This document shows, one piece after another, positions 41,256 to 51,670 of a stretch of 64,000 bases of DNA. The notes beneath the pieces were generated by a model. It made no database searches and was not told the origin of the DNA. It saw only the letters and a list, made by a program, of their open reading frames with translations. The position numbers and the translations under genes are program-made. The stretch is from assembly GCA_003439945.1 (NCBI GenBank), contig QVRM01007040.1, forward strand, positions 494,001 to 558,000, given 5' to 3'. The stretch's first letter is position 1. Every line of letters begins with the position of its first letter. Origin of the DNA: Dermanyssus gallinae. Its lineage: Eukaryota > Arthropoda > Arachnida > Mesostigmata > Dermanyssidae.

Positions 41256-42129
41256 GGCTACAAAAAAGTCGTTTCGGTTTTGGCGCTATAAATAAAACAC
41301 ATATATAGGAGACACGCGAGGTCTTATTTATTGATTTATATATTCTCCGCCGGAAGATACAACCTCTGCCCAACGATTTACAAGGTTTTCGATTCCTAAA
41401 TAATCTTCCAAATTTCCCAAACAATCCAAAACGCACCAGTCCAGAACGCACGTGTTCGATAAAAGTGAATTTTTTACCACTTAAAAAAATTTGCATCGAT
41501 CTGAATAGGTGGTAATCAGATGGTGCTAAGTCGGGGGAATACGGTGGATGTTCCAAAAGTTCCCATTTTAGCTGGGAAATTTTCGAAAGGGTCTCCCTAC
41601 TCACGTGGGGCCTTGCGTTGTCTTGGTGGAACAGGACAACCTTTCTTGAAATTAGTGCAGGGTACGACTGCTTTAATTTTTCGTGAATTTTTTCGAGTTG
41701 TCGACTGTACACGGTCGTATTTATCGTCTGGTTACGCGGTAAAAGTTCATAGTGCACTATTCCGCCAACATTCCACCAAATACACAATAAAACCTTGTTT
41801 TTTTCCCCCTTTCGGAACTTCTCAAACCACTGTTGGCACATTCTGTCTGTACAACAGGCATCACCAAACGATTTAAAAAAAAACTTCTCAGTCCATTTTT
41901 AAACTCATGGAGTAAAATCGCCCGAATTTAGCATTTTTATACCTTCATTTTGCAGCACTTTTACGAACAAACGGCTAAACAGATTTCAAAATGGTCGAGA
42001 CCAGCAGATTCCCCGCTCTTTTTTACATGAAAACAACAAAGAGTGAGCCAATGATCTATGCCTAGGCGCCGGGGCGGGCGCTATGAAAGCCGCGCAAGCG
42101 CCAATCCGAAAAGACTTTTTTGTAGACCA
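41254..42129 (-). mobile_element. Mariner 3, internally deleted relic
   Basis: The ends form imperfect inverted repeats around CTACAAAAAAGTC (outer sequences about GGGCTACAAAAAAGTCGTTTCGG and its counterpart near 42106-42128), with TA-rich flanks on both sides. The minus strand keeps the N-terminal CTDRMCQQWFEKFRKGE, then jumps to KVLLCIWWNVGGIVHYELLP, so the first catalytic Asp region is deleted. FHQDNARPHVS and YSPDLAPSD remain with DD34D spacing. The C terminus is frameshifted after EHVRSGL. It is a third, distinct mariner lineage. Confidence 0.85.
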
Positions 42130-42171
42130 TATATATATATAGTTTATTTTCGGTATATTACATTAAGTATA

Positions 42172-42306
42172 TAACTATAAAAGATAGGGCGCAACGAATG
42201 AACGTTTTTATATGGGAACGATCAATCAGCTCATATTCGACACTGTCTGTCATCCTCTATGGACAAAATGCGTTTATTAAATCAATATGGCCGCTTTCAT
42301 CGGGGA

Positions 42307-42348
<42 letters not shown>

Positions 42349-42481
42349 CTTCTTGCTATGCATATGGAACATCTAAGCTAGATAGTGAACTATGGGTATA
42401 TATATAGTTGCTCCCAAACTGATAGTGAATAAGACAACTATACGCGTATATATGCATATAGAACACTTGCGTCAGATGATA

Positions 42482-42523
<42 letters not shown>

Positions 42524-42655
42524 TCGATAAAAGCGTCCATTTAATGTTAATAAGTGCATTTTGTCTATAGAGGATGACAGACAGTGTCGAATACGAGCTG
42601 TTTGATCGTTCCCATATATAAACATTCATTCGTTGCGCCCTACCTTTCATAGTTG
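42172..42655. mobile_element. Foldback element 1 with (TA)n-rich spacer
   Basis: The left arm (about 42172-42306) and right arm (about 42522-42655) are inverted copies of each other, sharing for example TAGGGCGCAACGAATGAA and TTCGACACTGTCTGTCATCC. The spacer between them is mostly TA dinucleotides (42309-42344 and 42484-42521) plus unrelated sequence. No coding potential is seen. It resembles a foldback or MITE-like element, or an inverted duplication. Confidence 0.75.
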
Positions 42656-43267
42656 TGAAAAAGTCATAGCATTAATAGCCCTATTTAATTTGTAAGACGT
42701 TTGTAAGTTTCATTTAGTTCAGTCTTTTGATATTGAGTTCCTGCACATGTACGCTGTATGCAAACAAAACGAAAACGGCATTTCAGACAAAGGCATATTG
42801 ACCACGTTAAGGTAAACGAAATTATTTACGCTGTGCTTGGTCTACAACCGCAGAATTTGCACGACGCACCCGACGTAGTAGCGAGTAATCTCAACAGATA
42901 ATCTAGCTGAACGGCGAAAACGTTTTAGAGTTCGGTATTTCGTTTGATTAAGGCCTTTTTTTTAAGTTCTCGAGAAACGTTGTCGCCTTTACTGTAACTA
43001 GATCCGAACATTGTTTTTCGTATTCTTATGATTATTATTGCTACAAAGTGCGATTATGATCTGCCGCTCGGCGCCGGTACAATGACCTTGTATTACTCCT
43101 TGTGTCGATTTTCTCGTTCCTGATCAGCGTCGCAAAACCGCCCTGCGGTAGCAGTGCGATTCACAAGGTCGTTGGGATCTGGTCGAGCAGATACAAATCA
43201 GCCCATGCTACCCACGCTTCAAGTCATCAATGAGTAGGCGTAGGTTTGGTGAAGCCTATTTGCACCC

Positions 43268-43332
<65 letters not shown>

Positions 43333-44203
43333 TTGTGCGTATGTTTTCCTATCAGCAAGCATTTCAGGGTGATGACAATCTCAGTGATACGAGCATTGCG
43401 TGCATTTATAGGCACGGCAGGTGTACCGCTGTAGCCAGAGCACGAAAACGGCACCTCGGGGGGTATCCGTTGGATCAAAGAGACCGTATTGATTGGTATA
43501 CAATTAGCCCGTTTCTGGCGCTTGCTTCGGATCCAAATTGGATCGGCGACTTTGTAGCAGAGAATGGTACAGATATGCAAATCAATAGAGCGAGGCTTGT
43601 TATGTCTCCGTCGGTTAAAACGTGACCTGCCGAATGGAGGCTTGCTCGTGGCTTTTCAGCTTATAGTGGTGTCCTCCCTATGGGGCTGTGTTTTCCTAAA
43701 CGCGTACCCTGGGTACTTTCGACTTTTAGTCATTGCGGACAAAACAGAGGATAACGAGACAAACAATTTTACAACCATGACTAGCGCACTAGTCCCCTAG
43801 ACTACGCCGCCATTCATTTGTACTTCTCAGGAGTCTCCAGAATGAGGTGGCTGTTTCGCTTTCGCCCTGCCTTTTCATTTGTTTTTTTTTCGTTTTAATC
43901 TTTTTTTTCAAATCGATATAGTTCATTCTGCTTCTATTAGATATAAACTATTCGCTTTCTAATTTCACGAATTTTCAGCGGCCATGCTGCTACAAGGACT
44001 GTTGGAAAAACCCTAGATATCTCAACATGTCCGGACTCAAGGATGAATTCCAAGCCCGTAGGCGACGGAGTATGGTTATAATTAAAAACAACTTCCTTAG
44101 GCAATTACGAGTAGAACTGCATCACAGCTGTCCGATCAAGGGGGAGGCATACACTTGGTAAATTAAGCGCACATGTTTTCAGCGTACCCTGTAATTGCCA
44201 TTG
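42656..44203. other. Intergenic sequence
   Basis: No gene could be supported. A (TA)n tract of about 60 bp lies at 43270-43330. The open frames on either side of the tract (43.2-43.6 kb) have no recognisable motif. Confidence 0.4.

Positions 44204-44258
<55 letters not shown>
44204..44258. repeat. (TA)n tract, left flank of foldback element 2
   Basis: A TA tract of about 55 bp that ends at the left tip of the foldback element. It resumes at the right tip (45415-45460), so the element seems to have landed inside one TA array. Confidence 0.95.
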
Positions 44259-44261
<3 letters not shown>

Positions 44262-45411
44262 GGTCATTCATATCGTTGTGCACGCATTTCGAGGTTTGAT
44301 AGAACTCGGCAAGAAAATAAGTTTTCCCTATGGAGGGAAGACGTGGAAACGTCTTGTTTAGGAGAGAGAGTGAAGTTTATAAAAGTAGTTTTTCTGCTTT
44401 TTTTTCCTACATAGTTGTGCGAAATCTTTGTTTGCGGGAGAACCAGTCAACGCATGAAGGAACCGATTACACCGGCGTGTTCGGAGGAAAATTCTGCACA
44501 ACGGAAGACACTTCACTAGCTTGCGTAGCAAAAAGCTAATACCCAGATTAAGGACAGTCATGAAAAGTCGATATCTTACGTTAACGCCTTTTCATGAAAA
44601 ATCGTAAAAATTTTCCATTGCGACCAAAAATGTACGTCCGAAAGACCACTCTCACGCAATGGCAAATTTAATGCCCATCATTTTCGTATCAGGGTGATGG
44701 TGCTGCGTTACGTAGTTGTCAAGTCACTAAGCTTTTTCGACAGTCATAGTTGTTATGTTTTACGTGCAAGTTTTCACGTTCAGAACCGTAAAAATTTGCC
44801 AAGACGTTTCCGCCCCCTCCTTCCACTAGGAAAATTTATTCTCTTGTTGAGTTCTACCAAACCTCAAAATATGTACCTAACTTTCTCATACGCCCTATGG
44901 AAATATGCATGCCTTCGCTTTCGATATGGCTATCGAAAAAGCTTAGTGACTTGACAACTACGTAACGCAGCACCATCACCTTGACACGAAAATGATGGGC
45001 ATTAAATTTGCTATTGCGTGAGAGTGGTCTTTTGGACGTAGATTTTTGGTCGCAATGGAAAAATTTTACGATTTTTCATGAAAAGCCGTTAACGTAAAAT
45101 ATCGACTTTTCATGACTTTCCTTAATCTGAATATTAGCTTTTTGCTACGCAAGCTAGTGAAGTGTCTTCCGTTGTGCAGAATTTTCCTCCGAACACGCCG
45201 GTGTAATCGGTTCCTTCATGCGTTGACTGGTTCTCCCGCAAACAGAGATTTCGCACAACTATGTAGGAAAAAAAGGCAGAAAAACTACTTTTATAAACTT
45301 CACTCTCTCTCCTAAACAAGACGTTTCCACGTCTTCCCTCCATAGGGAAAACTTATTTTCTTGCCGAGTTCTATCAAACCTCGAAATGCGTGCACAACGA
45401 TATGAATGACC

Positions 45412-45414
<3 letters not shown>
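44259..45414. mobile_element. Foldback element 2, 482-bp inverted arms
   Basis: Arms 44259-44740 and 44933-45414 are each 482 bp, in inverted orientation, and differ at roughly a dozen positions by eye. A 192-bp spacer separates them. The tips read CAGGGTCATTCATATCG, and TA lies outside both ends. Each arm contains the same short open frame (MEGRRGNVLFRRESEVYKSS), so it appears on both strands; it is probably not coding. The element has no transposase and would be moved by another enzyme, if at all. The TA target fits the Tc1/mariner superfamily, but the tips match none of the three mariners here. Confidence 0.9.

Positions 45415-45460
<46 letters not shown>
45415..45460. repeat. (TA)n tract, right flank of foldback element 2
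   Basis: A continuation of the TA array that precedes the element. Confidence 0.95.
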
Positions 45461-45463
<3 letters not shown>

Positions 45464-45764
45464 TCAATTTTAATATTTGTTGTGTAATTGTGTAAATGCA
45501 ATCTAGATATAACTTATACCCAAAAATGGGCAAATGTTCTTGTTCATTCATGAATTTAAAAGCTATATGCCGATCAAACTGTTCGACCGGCTCGACAAAT
45601 ATATATAACTCTTTAATTTACATTGTATTTATCTGTCTTGATTCGACGGCACAGTGTTACTCATAACAGCTCCAATCATCTATGAAGCTATCGATCTATC
45701 ACTCCAAAGGCACTACAGTAGCCCGTTTTGAGTTCATATACGGTTTGTGTGTTTGAAGAGCTAA

Positions 45765-46652
45765 ATGGGCGCATTTATTTTAGATCCTAAAAACGTTATC
45801 CCTGATTCGATAACCTATAAGCTTTATGTTGATGATCTAAAACTATACGGACCATCTAACACTGCTGGTGAAAAACAAGTTCTACAGAGTGCAATTGAGG
45901 CAGCTTTTAAGTGGTGTGTGGATAACGAAATGCTTATGTCAGTGCCTAAATATGCAGTATTGTGTTTAAAGGGAGCCCATAACTACATGCTGCATGGTAA
46001 GGCTATCCCTATTTTAAATAGCATTAGGGACCTCGGGGTTACGGTGACATTGGAACTGGATTTTAGCGCTCACATCACACAAGTCATCCGACAAACTTCT
46101 CTTATATCTAATACAATATTTCCCTGTTTTATAATTAATGATTGCAATTTTTACATAAGGCTTTATAACAGTTTAGTTGTTCCTAAATTTACGTATTGTT
46201 GTGAGGTTTGGCGGCCTTACTTAGGCAAATACATTGAAGCAATGGAACGTATACAGAGGAAGTTCATTCGTCGTGGATCAATAAGGTGTAACATTGCCCA
46301 AAATTCGATTGTGTTAAGCCCTGCTTGGGAACTGCTGTCCAGAGCGGACTATTGCATGTACAATCAAATGATAAAGTCATCAAATTTATCTAACTATTTC
46401 ACCATTCGTGTAAATAATCTTAGAAGCGGCAGCACCATCACGCCTAAACAAATTGCAAAGACGGATTGCGTAAATAACATGTTTTCATGGCGGATGGCTA
46501 GGGCACTGAGAACTCAAAATACTTGTGGCGCAGATGTTGGCACACACGTAACTTGACTGTTCTTTGATTCTAGGTAACAGTTTGTAAAATGTAAATATTC
46601 TAACATATGCCCCTTTGACAAAATAAAGGTGCGTTTGATTGATTGATTGATT
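45765..46652 (+). mobile_element. 5'-truncated LINE (Jockey/CR1-like RT C-terminal part)
   Basis: One open frame of 263 residues (45765-46556) begins just before the reverse-transcriptase box (KLYVDDLKLYGPS, Y-V-D-D intact). It continues with the RT thumb block (IRDLGVTVTLELDFSAHITQ) and YNSLVVPKFTYCCEVWRPYL followed by MERIQRKFIRR, typical of Jockey/CR1-type LINEs. The frame ends with TGA. AATAAA at 46622-46627 and a GATTGATTGATTGATTT tail give a normal LINE 3' end. The 5' part is missing, as in usual truncated insertions. The uninterrupted frame suggests a relatively young insertion. Confidence 0.9.
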
Positions 46653-47360
46653 TAAAGCCATCCTCATTTAACGGTTGGTTCCTTTCTCCTTAGACTTCGA
46701 GTGCCTGCACTGCAACCAATACACATATGACCATGATAAATTGTAGCACACACTTCTTATATACATATATTAATACAGTAATAATAATAATACTGCCTAT
46801 ATACATATATTACCGATACTTATAGGAAAGGCGATTGTATGTTATGGATTTGATGATTGTCGCAGCGGTATTATTTGTGACTGTGTTGATCTTTTGAAAC
46901 CTATAGCACTGCTAAACCAAGCAAACGCGTACTTTTTGTATGCATATTAGTGTATGTAACATGCATACACTAATATGCATACAAACGATTGGGTGTCTAT
47001 GTAGAAATGGCGGTGCACAGAAGAATGGTGGATAGCACATGTGAAAAAAAAACTAGATTAGAGAAGTAAACGGGAATATGAGATCGGAAATGGGTGAAGT
47101 AGAACGGTTATACGATAATACAAGAGGCAGCAGGCTGTTAGCGAATACAGCAGCACATACGTTTTGTTTTACACGAGGGTGCAGCGCACCTGCTACGAGG
47201 AATTGGAAACAACGATTTGTCGGATATGCCGGAAGAGAGAGGAAACGGTAGATCATTTTCTTAGGGAATGTTAACGATTGGGAGGGACTAGAGATTTACA
47301 ACTGTGGTAGGTTTTAGGGCTAGGCAAGGATGCAGAAAACGAACGGGTCGAAATTACAAA
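46653..47360. other. Intergenic sequence with a perfect palindrome
   Basis: No gene is supported. A perfect inverted repeat with 22-bp arms and a 7-base loop is present at 46935-46985. From about 47050 to 47270 a minus/plus GC-richer segment (RICRKREETVDHFLREC on the plus strand near 47220) looks like the C-terminal zinc segment of a LINE (C..C..E-.-.-.-H-.-.-.-.-C). Confidence 0.4.
46935..46985. repeat. Perfect 22-bp palindrome, 7-nt loop
   Basis: The arms TTTGTATGCATATTAGTGTATG (46935-46956, here given as a motif description: TTTGTATGCATATT then AGTGTATG) and their exact complement at 46964-46985 surround TAACATG. Confidence 0.9.
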
Positions 47361-47513
47361 GCAGGGGTTTTATTCCGAGGGAATGTGCACAACCTATAAG
47401 CGAGAAAAACGTGTGAGAGCAATATAGGTAATTATTAGCTGCAAATGTGTGCGCCCCTTATAAAAAAAGTGTGATATGTGTACAGGCACACTTCTCAAGC
47501 GAAAAAATAAACG

Positions 47514-47547
<34 letters not shown>

Positions 47548-47566
47548 TATGCATATCAATATAGGT

Positions 47567-47639
<73 letters not shown>

Positions 47640-47820
47640 TATGCATATCAATATAGGTACATATATAAGCAGGGGTTTTATTCCGAGGGAATGTGCACAA
47701 CCTATAAGCGAGAAAAACGTGGGAGAGCAATATAGGTAATTATCAGCTGCAAATTTGTGCGCCCCTTATAAAAAAAAAAGTGTGATATGTGTACAGGCAC
47801 ACTTCTCAAGCGAAAAAAAA

Positions 47821-47858
<38 letters not shown>

Positions 47859-47930
47859 TATGCATATCAATATAGGTATACATATATATATATATATTCA
47901 TATGCATATCAATATAGGTATACATATATA
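47361..47930 (+). repeat. 308-bp-period tandem duplication with TA tracts
   Basis: The block starting GCAGGGGTTTTATTCCGAGG at 47361 restarts at 47669 with few changes. It carries GAATGTGCACAACCTATAAG, GTGTACAGGCACACTTCTCA, a TA tract, and TTCATATGCATATCAATATA, which occurs once more in each copy. TA tract lengths differ between copies. Confidence 0.85.
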
Positions 47931-48042
47931 ACCAATTGCGTGTTAACGATCGCATCTGACGTTATCGCTGTCGCCTCTGTCTTAGGATCCCGGCTCGCGG
48001 CAGATCTCAAGTAGCGGCAACGTCGCGCCGGCAGCGGCAAAG

Positions 48043-50190
48043 ATGACCGACATGAGCGGCAGTACTGCGGGTGGCGGTGGTGGTGGAGGCGGCGGTGGTG
48101 GTGGAGGCGGCGGTGGAGGCGGCGGCGGCACCCCCGTTGTGGCAGGCGGCGCCAGCAGCGGTGCGATTCCGACGACAGAAGAAGACGAGCTGACAATTCC
48201 ACGCGCCGCTATGAATAAGATGCTAAAGGTCTGCCTGCGAAGGCACGGAGATGCGCTGAGCATCTATATATATATATTCATATATCGATTGATCAACTTA
48301 CACTGGCGTAATTTTTATTTATTGTTAGTGTTAGTAGCGGCGCAGGTAGTGAGCGCAAAGGGTCTCAGGCAGGAGGGCCACAAACAAACGAAAGCCTGTA
48401 CAGTGCGGCGGTGGCCATCGGAATGGCCATCGCATTTATTACTAACTGACTACGTGAAACAAATGATTTAGATTAGAGTATAAATCGGCGTATCTATATA
48501 TAAATAATATAATTACATAACGTGGGCATAAGCGCATAACGTTTCGCTTCTCGAAGTGAGCTCACCCTCCTAGGTCTGTGTCGTATAGCGCCAATTGCGG
48601 TTACATCTTGGCTGAGACCCCAAAAAGCTGACAATTTTCATTACGTCGGAACTACGCGTAGGGTCCATATGGTTGACTCGGGCTTTAAGAGAGTTAAGTG
48701 TTTGTTAAAGCATCATCAGGGTGTTCAAACAGATTATATAGACAAAGAAAGATAGCAGGCTTCCTTCTACGGTGCTAAGCCTACACACTCGCAATTTGGT
48801 TATCCTCCTTGACGGACTTCAGGCGAAAGATTCAGTACACACCTGGGCCTCCGTTTGTGCGCTATTGATCGTGATTGCTAGCATATCGGTAAACTCTGTT
48901 GTAATACGGCTCACATAGGTTAGAGTGCACCCCACTACCGTGCACCATGCTTTACGCATTCGATTATATGATAAAATTTGGAACCCCATCCGGACCGACT
49001 ATCCAAACTAATGCCAAAGTAACACTGAGCCCGCCCAGTGTTGGGGACGAATCCGGATTTAGAGTGTTTGTGAAAACCAAATTGGCCAAGTATACCGCCT
49101 TTTCTCGCAGTTCTCGTGTCTGTTACGAAGTATAAAGTAAACAACGGTTTGTGTCACGGTCTAACGTACATGTCTAACCAAATTTAGGAGTTACTACCAA
49201 ATGTGCGGATTGCCAATGAAAGCCGTGAGTTGGTACTCAATTGCTGCTCCGAGTTCATCCATCACATCGCGACTCAGGCGAACGAAGTGTGCAATCAACA
49301 CCACAAGAAGACCATCAACGCCGACCACATTCTTACAGGTACGTAGGCCAAACGTACCAATACGTACCTGACTACGTAGCTAGTGCGCTAGCAAATACGT
49401 GTAATTATAAAGCTAATTATAAAATCGTATCCGCATGTTTCAACTTTGTTATTCCTTCGGATAATGTGGAAGTCTGAAGGCCATCCAGATACACATTCTC
49501 AGCGGTGATGGTCTTTGGATTGGGCGAAATGAATGACTCCATTATGCTTCTGTAAGTCCGTGAAAATTATTCCTTGCCTATCGCAACGATCGGTGGCCAT
49601 TAACTTTCCGGCCAACAAAACAGTTTTTGCCTTCTACGGCGTACATTCACCAGGCGTTGTTGCTACGAGCTTGACTGCTGTTTCAACTCGGCTGTATAGC
49701 GGTATTTCTAGGCACATATATCTCTTAATACGCTTCAACTATCAAGCGTGTCTTAATGTATGGGCTAAGTTGCAAGCTTGAGACAAGAAAAATGGGGAAT
49801 GATCTCCTAGGCGTTGAGTGCACTAATTGCTACGATGCAGCAGTATAACATATAGCACGCTCTTAACGGTTGTCTTTTAAATGTTTGTTGTAGCGCTCGA
49901 CCAACTTGGATTCAGTGAGTATAGAGAGGATGCCCAAAGGGTATTCGCAGATTGCAAAGAGGTTGCCGCGAAGAGAAGAAAACAAAGTTCTCGTCTGGAA
50001 CATCTAGGAGTACCAGAGGAAGAACTACTTCGACAGCAGCAGGAACTCTTTGCGAAGGTTTGTAACCGTATTTCATATATATATATTTTTTTTCTGTTTG
50101 TCACTATCATTTTCTATGTGTATGCATAAGAATGAGATAAATGTTCATAATAAATATTGCCGTCTAGAATAAATGATGGTCGATCTCTTA

Positions 50191-50236
<46 letters not shown>

Positions 50237-50606
50237 TAAGATATATATATATATACGAGTATATATATTAAGAAACATATAAGTACAAACAGTTAGTTTG
50301 CCTGCCCTAGATTATTTGTTTAAGAAAGTAAGGTCCTAAGCTAAACGCCAGGATCTTTTTAACTTTGTGTACTTGTTCGTGATTGTCGTGAAATTTCGTA
50401 TGTTGCTATCATTCGAAGACGCGCACCGAACTGCTTGTTATGTGTTATGAATGTAGGAGTAAGCCTTAATTCAAGGGTCGATCGTGTCCTACTTTCAGGC
50501 TCGACAGGAGCAGGCCGAACAGGCTCAGCAGGAATGGGCTCATATCCAGCAGGTGGCTGTCACAGGTCTACCGATGGCTCCCGACAGTGATGAGGACGAA
50601 TACTGA
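48043..50606 (+). CDS. Dr1: Dr1 / NC2 beta, transcription repressor subunit
   Basis: With NC2 alpha, Dr1 binds TBP on promoters and blocks entry of TFIIA and TFIIB. Exons 48043-48228, 49188-49338, 49894-50057 and 50499-50606 join in phases 0, 1, 0 and encode 202 residues. The histone-fold domain runs from ELTIPRAAMNKMLK (residues 49-62) through LLPNVRIANESRELVLNCCS and INADHILTALDQLGF. It is followed by the conserved KRRKQSSRLEHLGVPEEELL and QQQELFAKARQEQAEQ segments and an acidic end, DSDEDEY. Compared with the human protein (176 residues) there is an N-terminal extension including 20 consecutive Gly (residues 10-29), encoded by GGT/GGC/GGA codons. The donor of exon 1 is AAG/GTCTGC, weaker than the others, but orthology fixes the junction. 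Untranslated sequence before the ATG starts after a possible acceptor at about 47985. Confidence 0.97.
50191..50240. repeat. (TA)n tract flanked by CTTAAGATATA
   Basis: A TA tract in the last Dr1 intron, bordered by short inverted CTTAAGATATA sequences. Confidence 0.85.
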
Positions 50607-51670
50607 CGTATTCCCTGCATGTGACAGCTGTCAATGTCGGGACCAGACGGACAACCTGAGCGCGACCTGAGCCGTCCCCTTCAGGAAGCGTTTAATTCAC
50701 CCCGTTCACTCGGTGCGTTGTTGAAGGCGGCCCAGTGCGAGAGGACACGTCTGCTTGTTTTCAGGACAGGTTGTCCTATACGGGCATCTCCGCTACCCCT
50801 TTAGGAAGTTCGCCATAGGTAGGCTCTGAATGATGCCGACTCTGATTGAAATTGTGCTTCGAGATAAAATTGTTCGAATTTCTTTCTTTCTACGAAAAAC
50901 ATCAATCATAATCATGCGTGCCTGCTTTGGTGGAACACTGCGAGACATTATTGGACCGAAGATCATGCGAGACAACACCGTGTGTCATATTTTCTAGGCT
51001 GATTAAACGCGCGAAGGTTAAATAACTGTTGAAAAACTGCGCCTCATTATGAACCTATCTTTTGAGAAGTGCATATGTCTGGTCAGATTAGACGTTGTCC
51101 TTCTCCCCAATTCCGAGAAATAGCACGTTTATTATTATTTTACTTTGTCGTTTATGAGGCGCATGTATTTTTCTATAAATCGCCTGGTAAAGCAGATTAA
51201 TCTCGAGGAAGCCAGAACTTGCGCCGACCCATGGCTGTACATGCTAATGTGTATAAAGTTTACACCTGTGTAGTATGTGTTTGCTATGTAAATGTTCTGC
51301 AGAATATTGTTCACCTAATGATATCGTTTATAAGTTGTGCGCACCTCTTTTCTTCAACGTTGACCTTAGTATATGCACGTACTGTATATAGTTGATCATG
51401 TGAATACTGATAGCATGAAAGCGATCGAAGTATAAAAGTGTAGAAACAGAACGACAGAACAAGTAATAAGAGATATATATCGTGCGTATTTGTGAACGTA
51501 AATGTAGGCAAACTAAGCCAAGAGAAAGTGAGAAGTACACAGACAATTCACTTCACCGCTCCGCAAATGTTTATCGTTGTCATACGCTTGTATTTGTTCA
51601 AATTCAAATGCCAAGCAAAATCATCATGTGTACTTCAATTTTGTACAACACTTCGCGGTAAATAATAAAC
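50607..51670 (+). terminator. Dr1 3' untranslated region
   Basis: This follows the Dr1 stop. A likely polyadenylation signal AATAAA lies at 51664-51669. The short frames in it show no protein-like sequence. Confidence 0.45.

Noticed and set aside
43227..43625. Frames on both strands around the TA array at 43.3 kb, briefly considered as a cyclophilin fragment
   Set aside because: The resemblance was limited to a few residues and no cyclophilin motif holds up.
44330..44539. A 69-codon frame repeated on the opposite strand at 45134-45343 in the foldback arms
   Set aside because: It is duplicated only because the arms are inverted copies; there is no domain, and it is too short to be a transposase.
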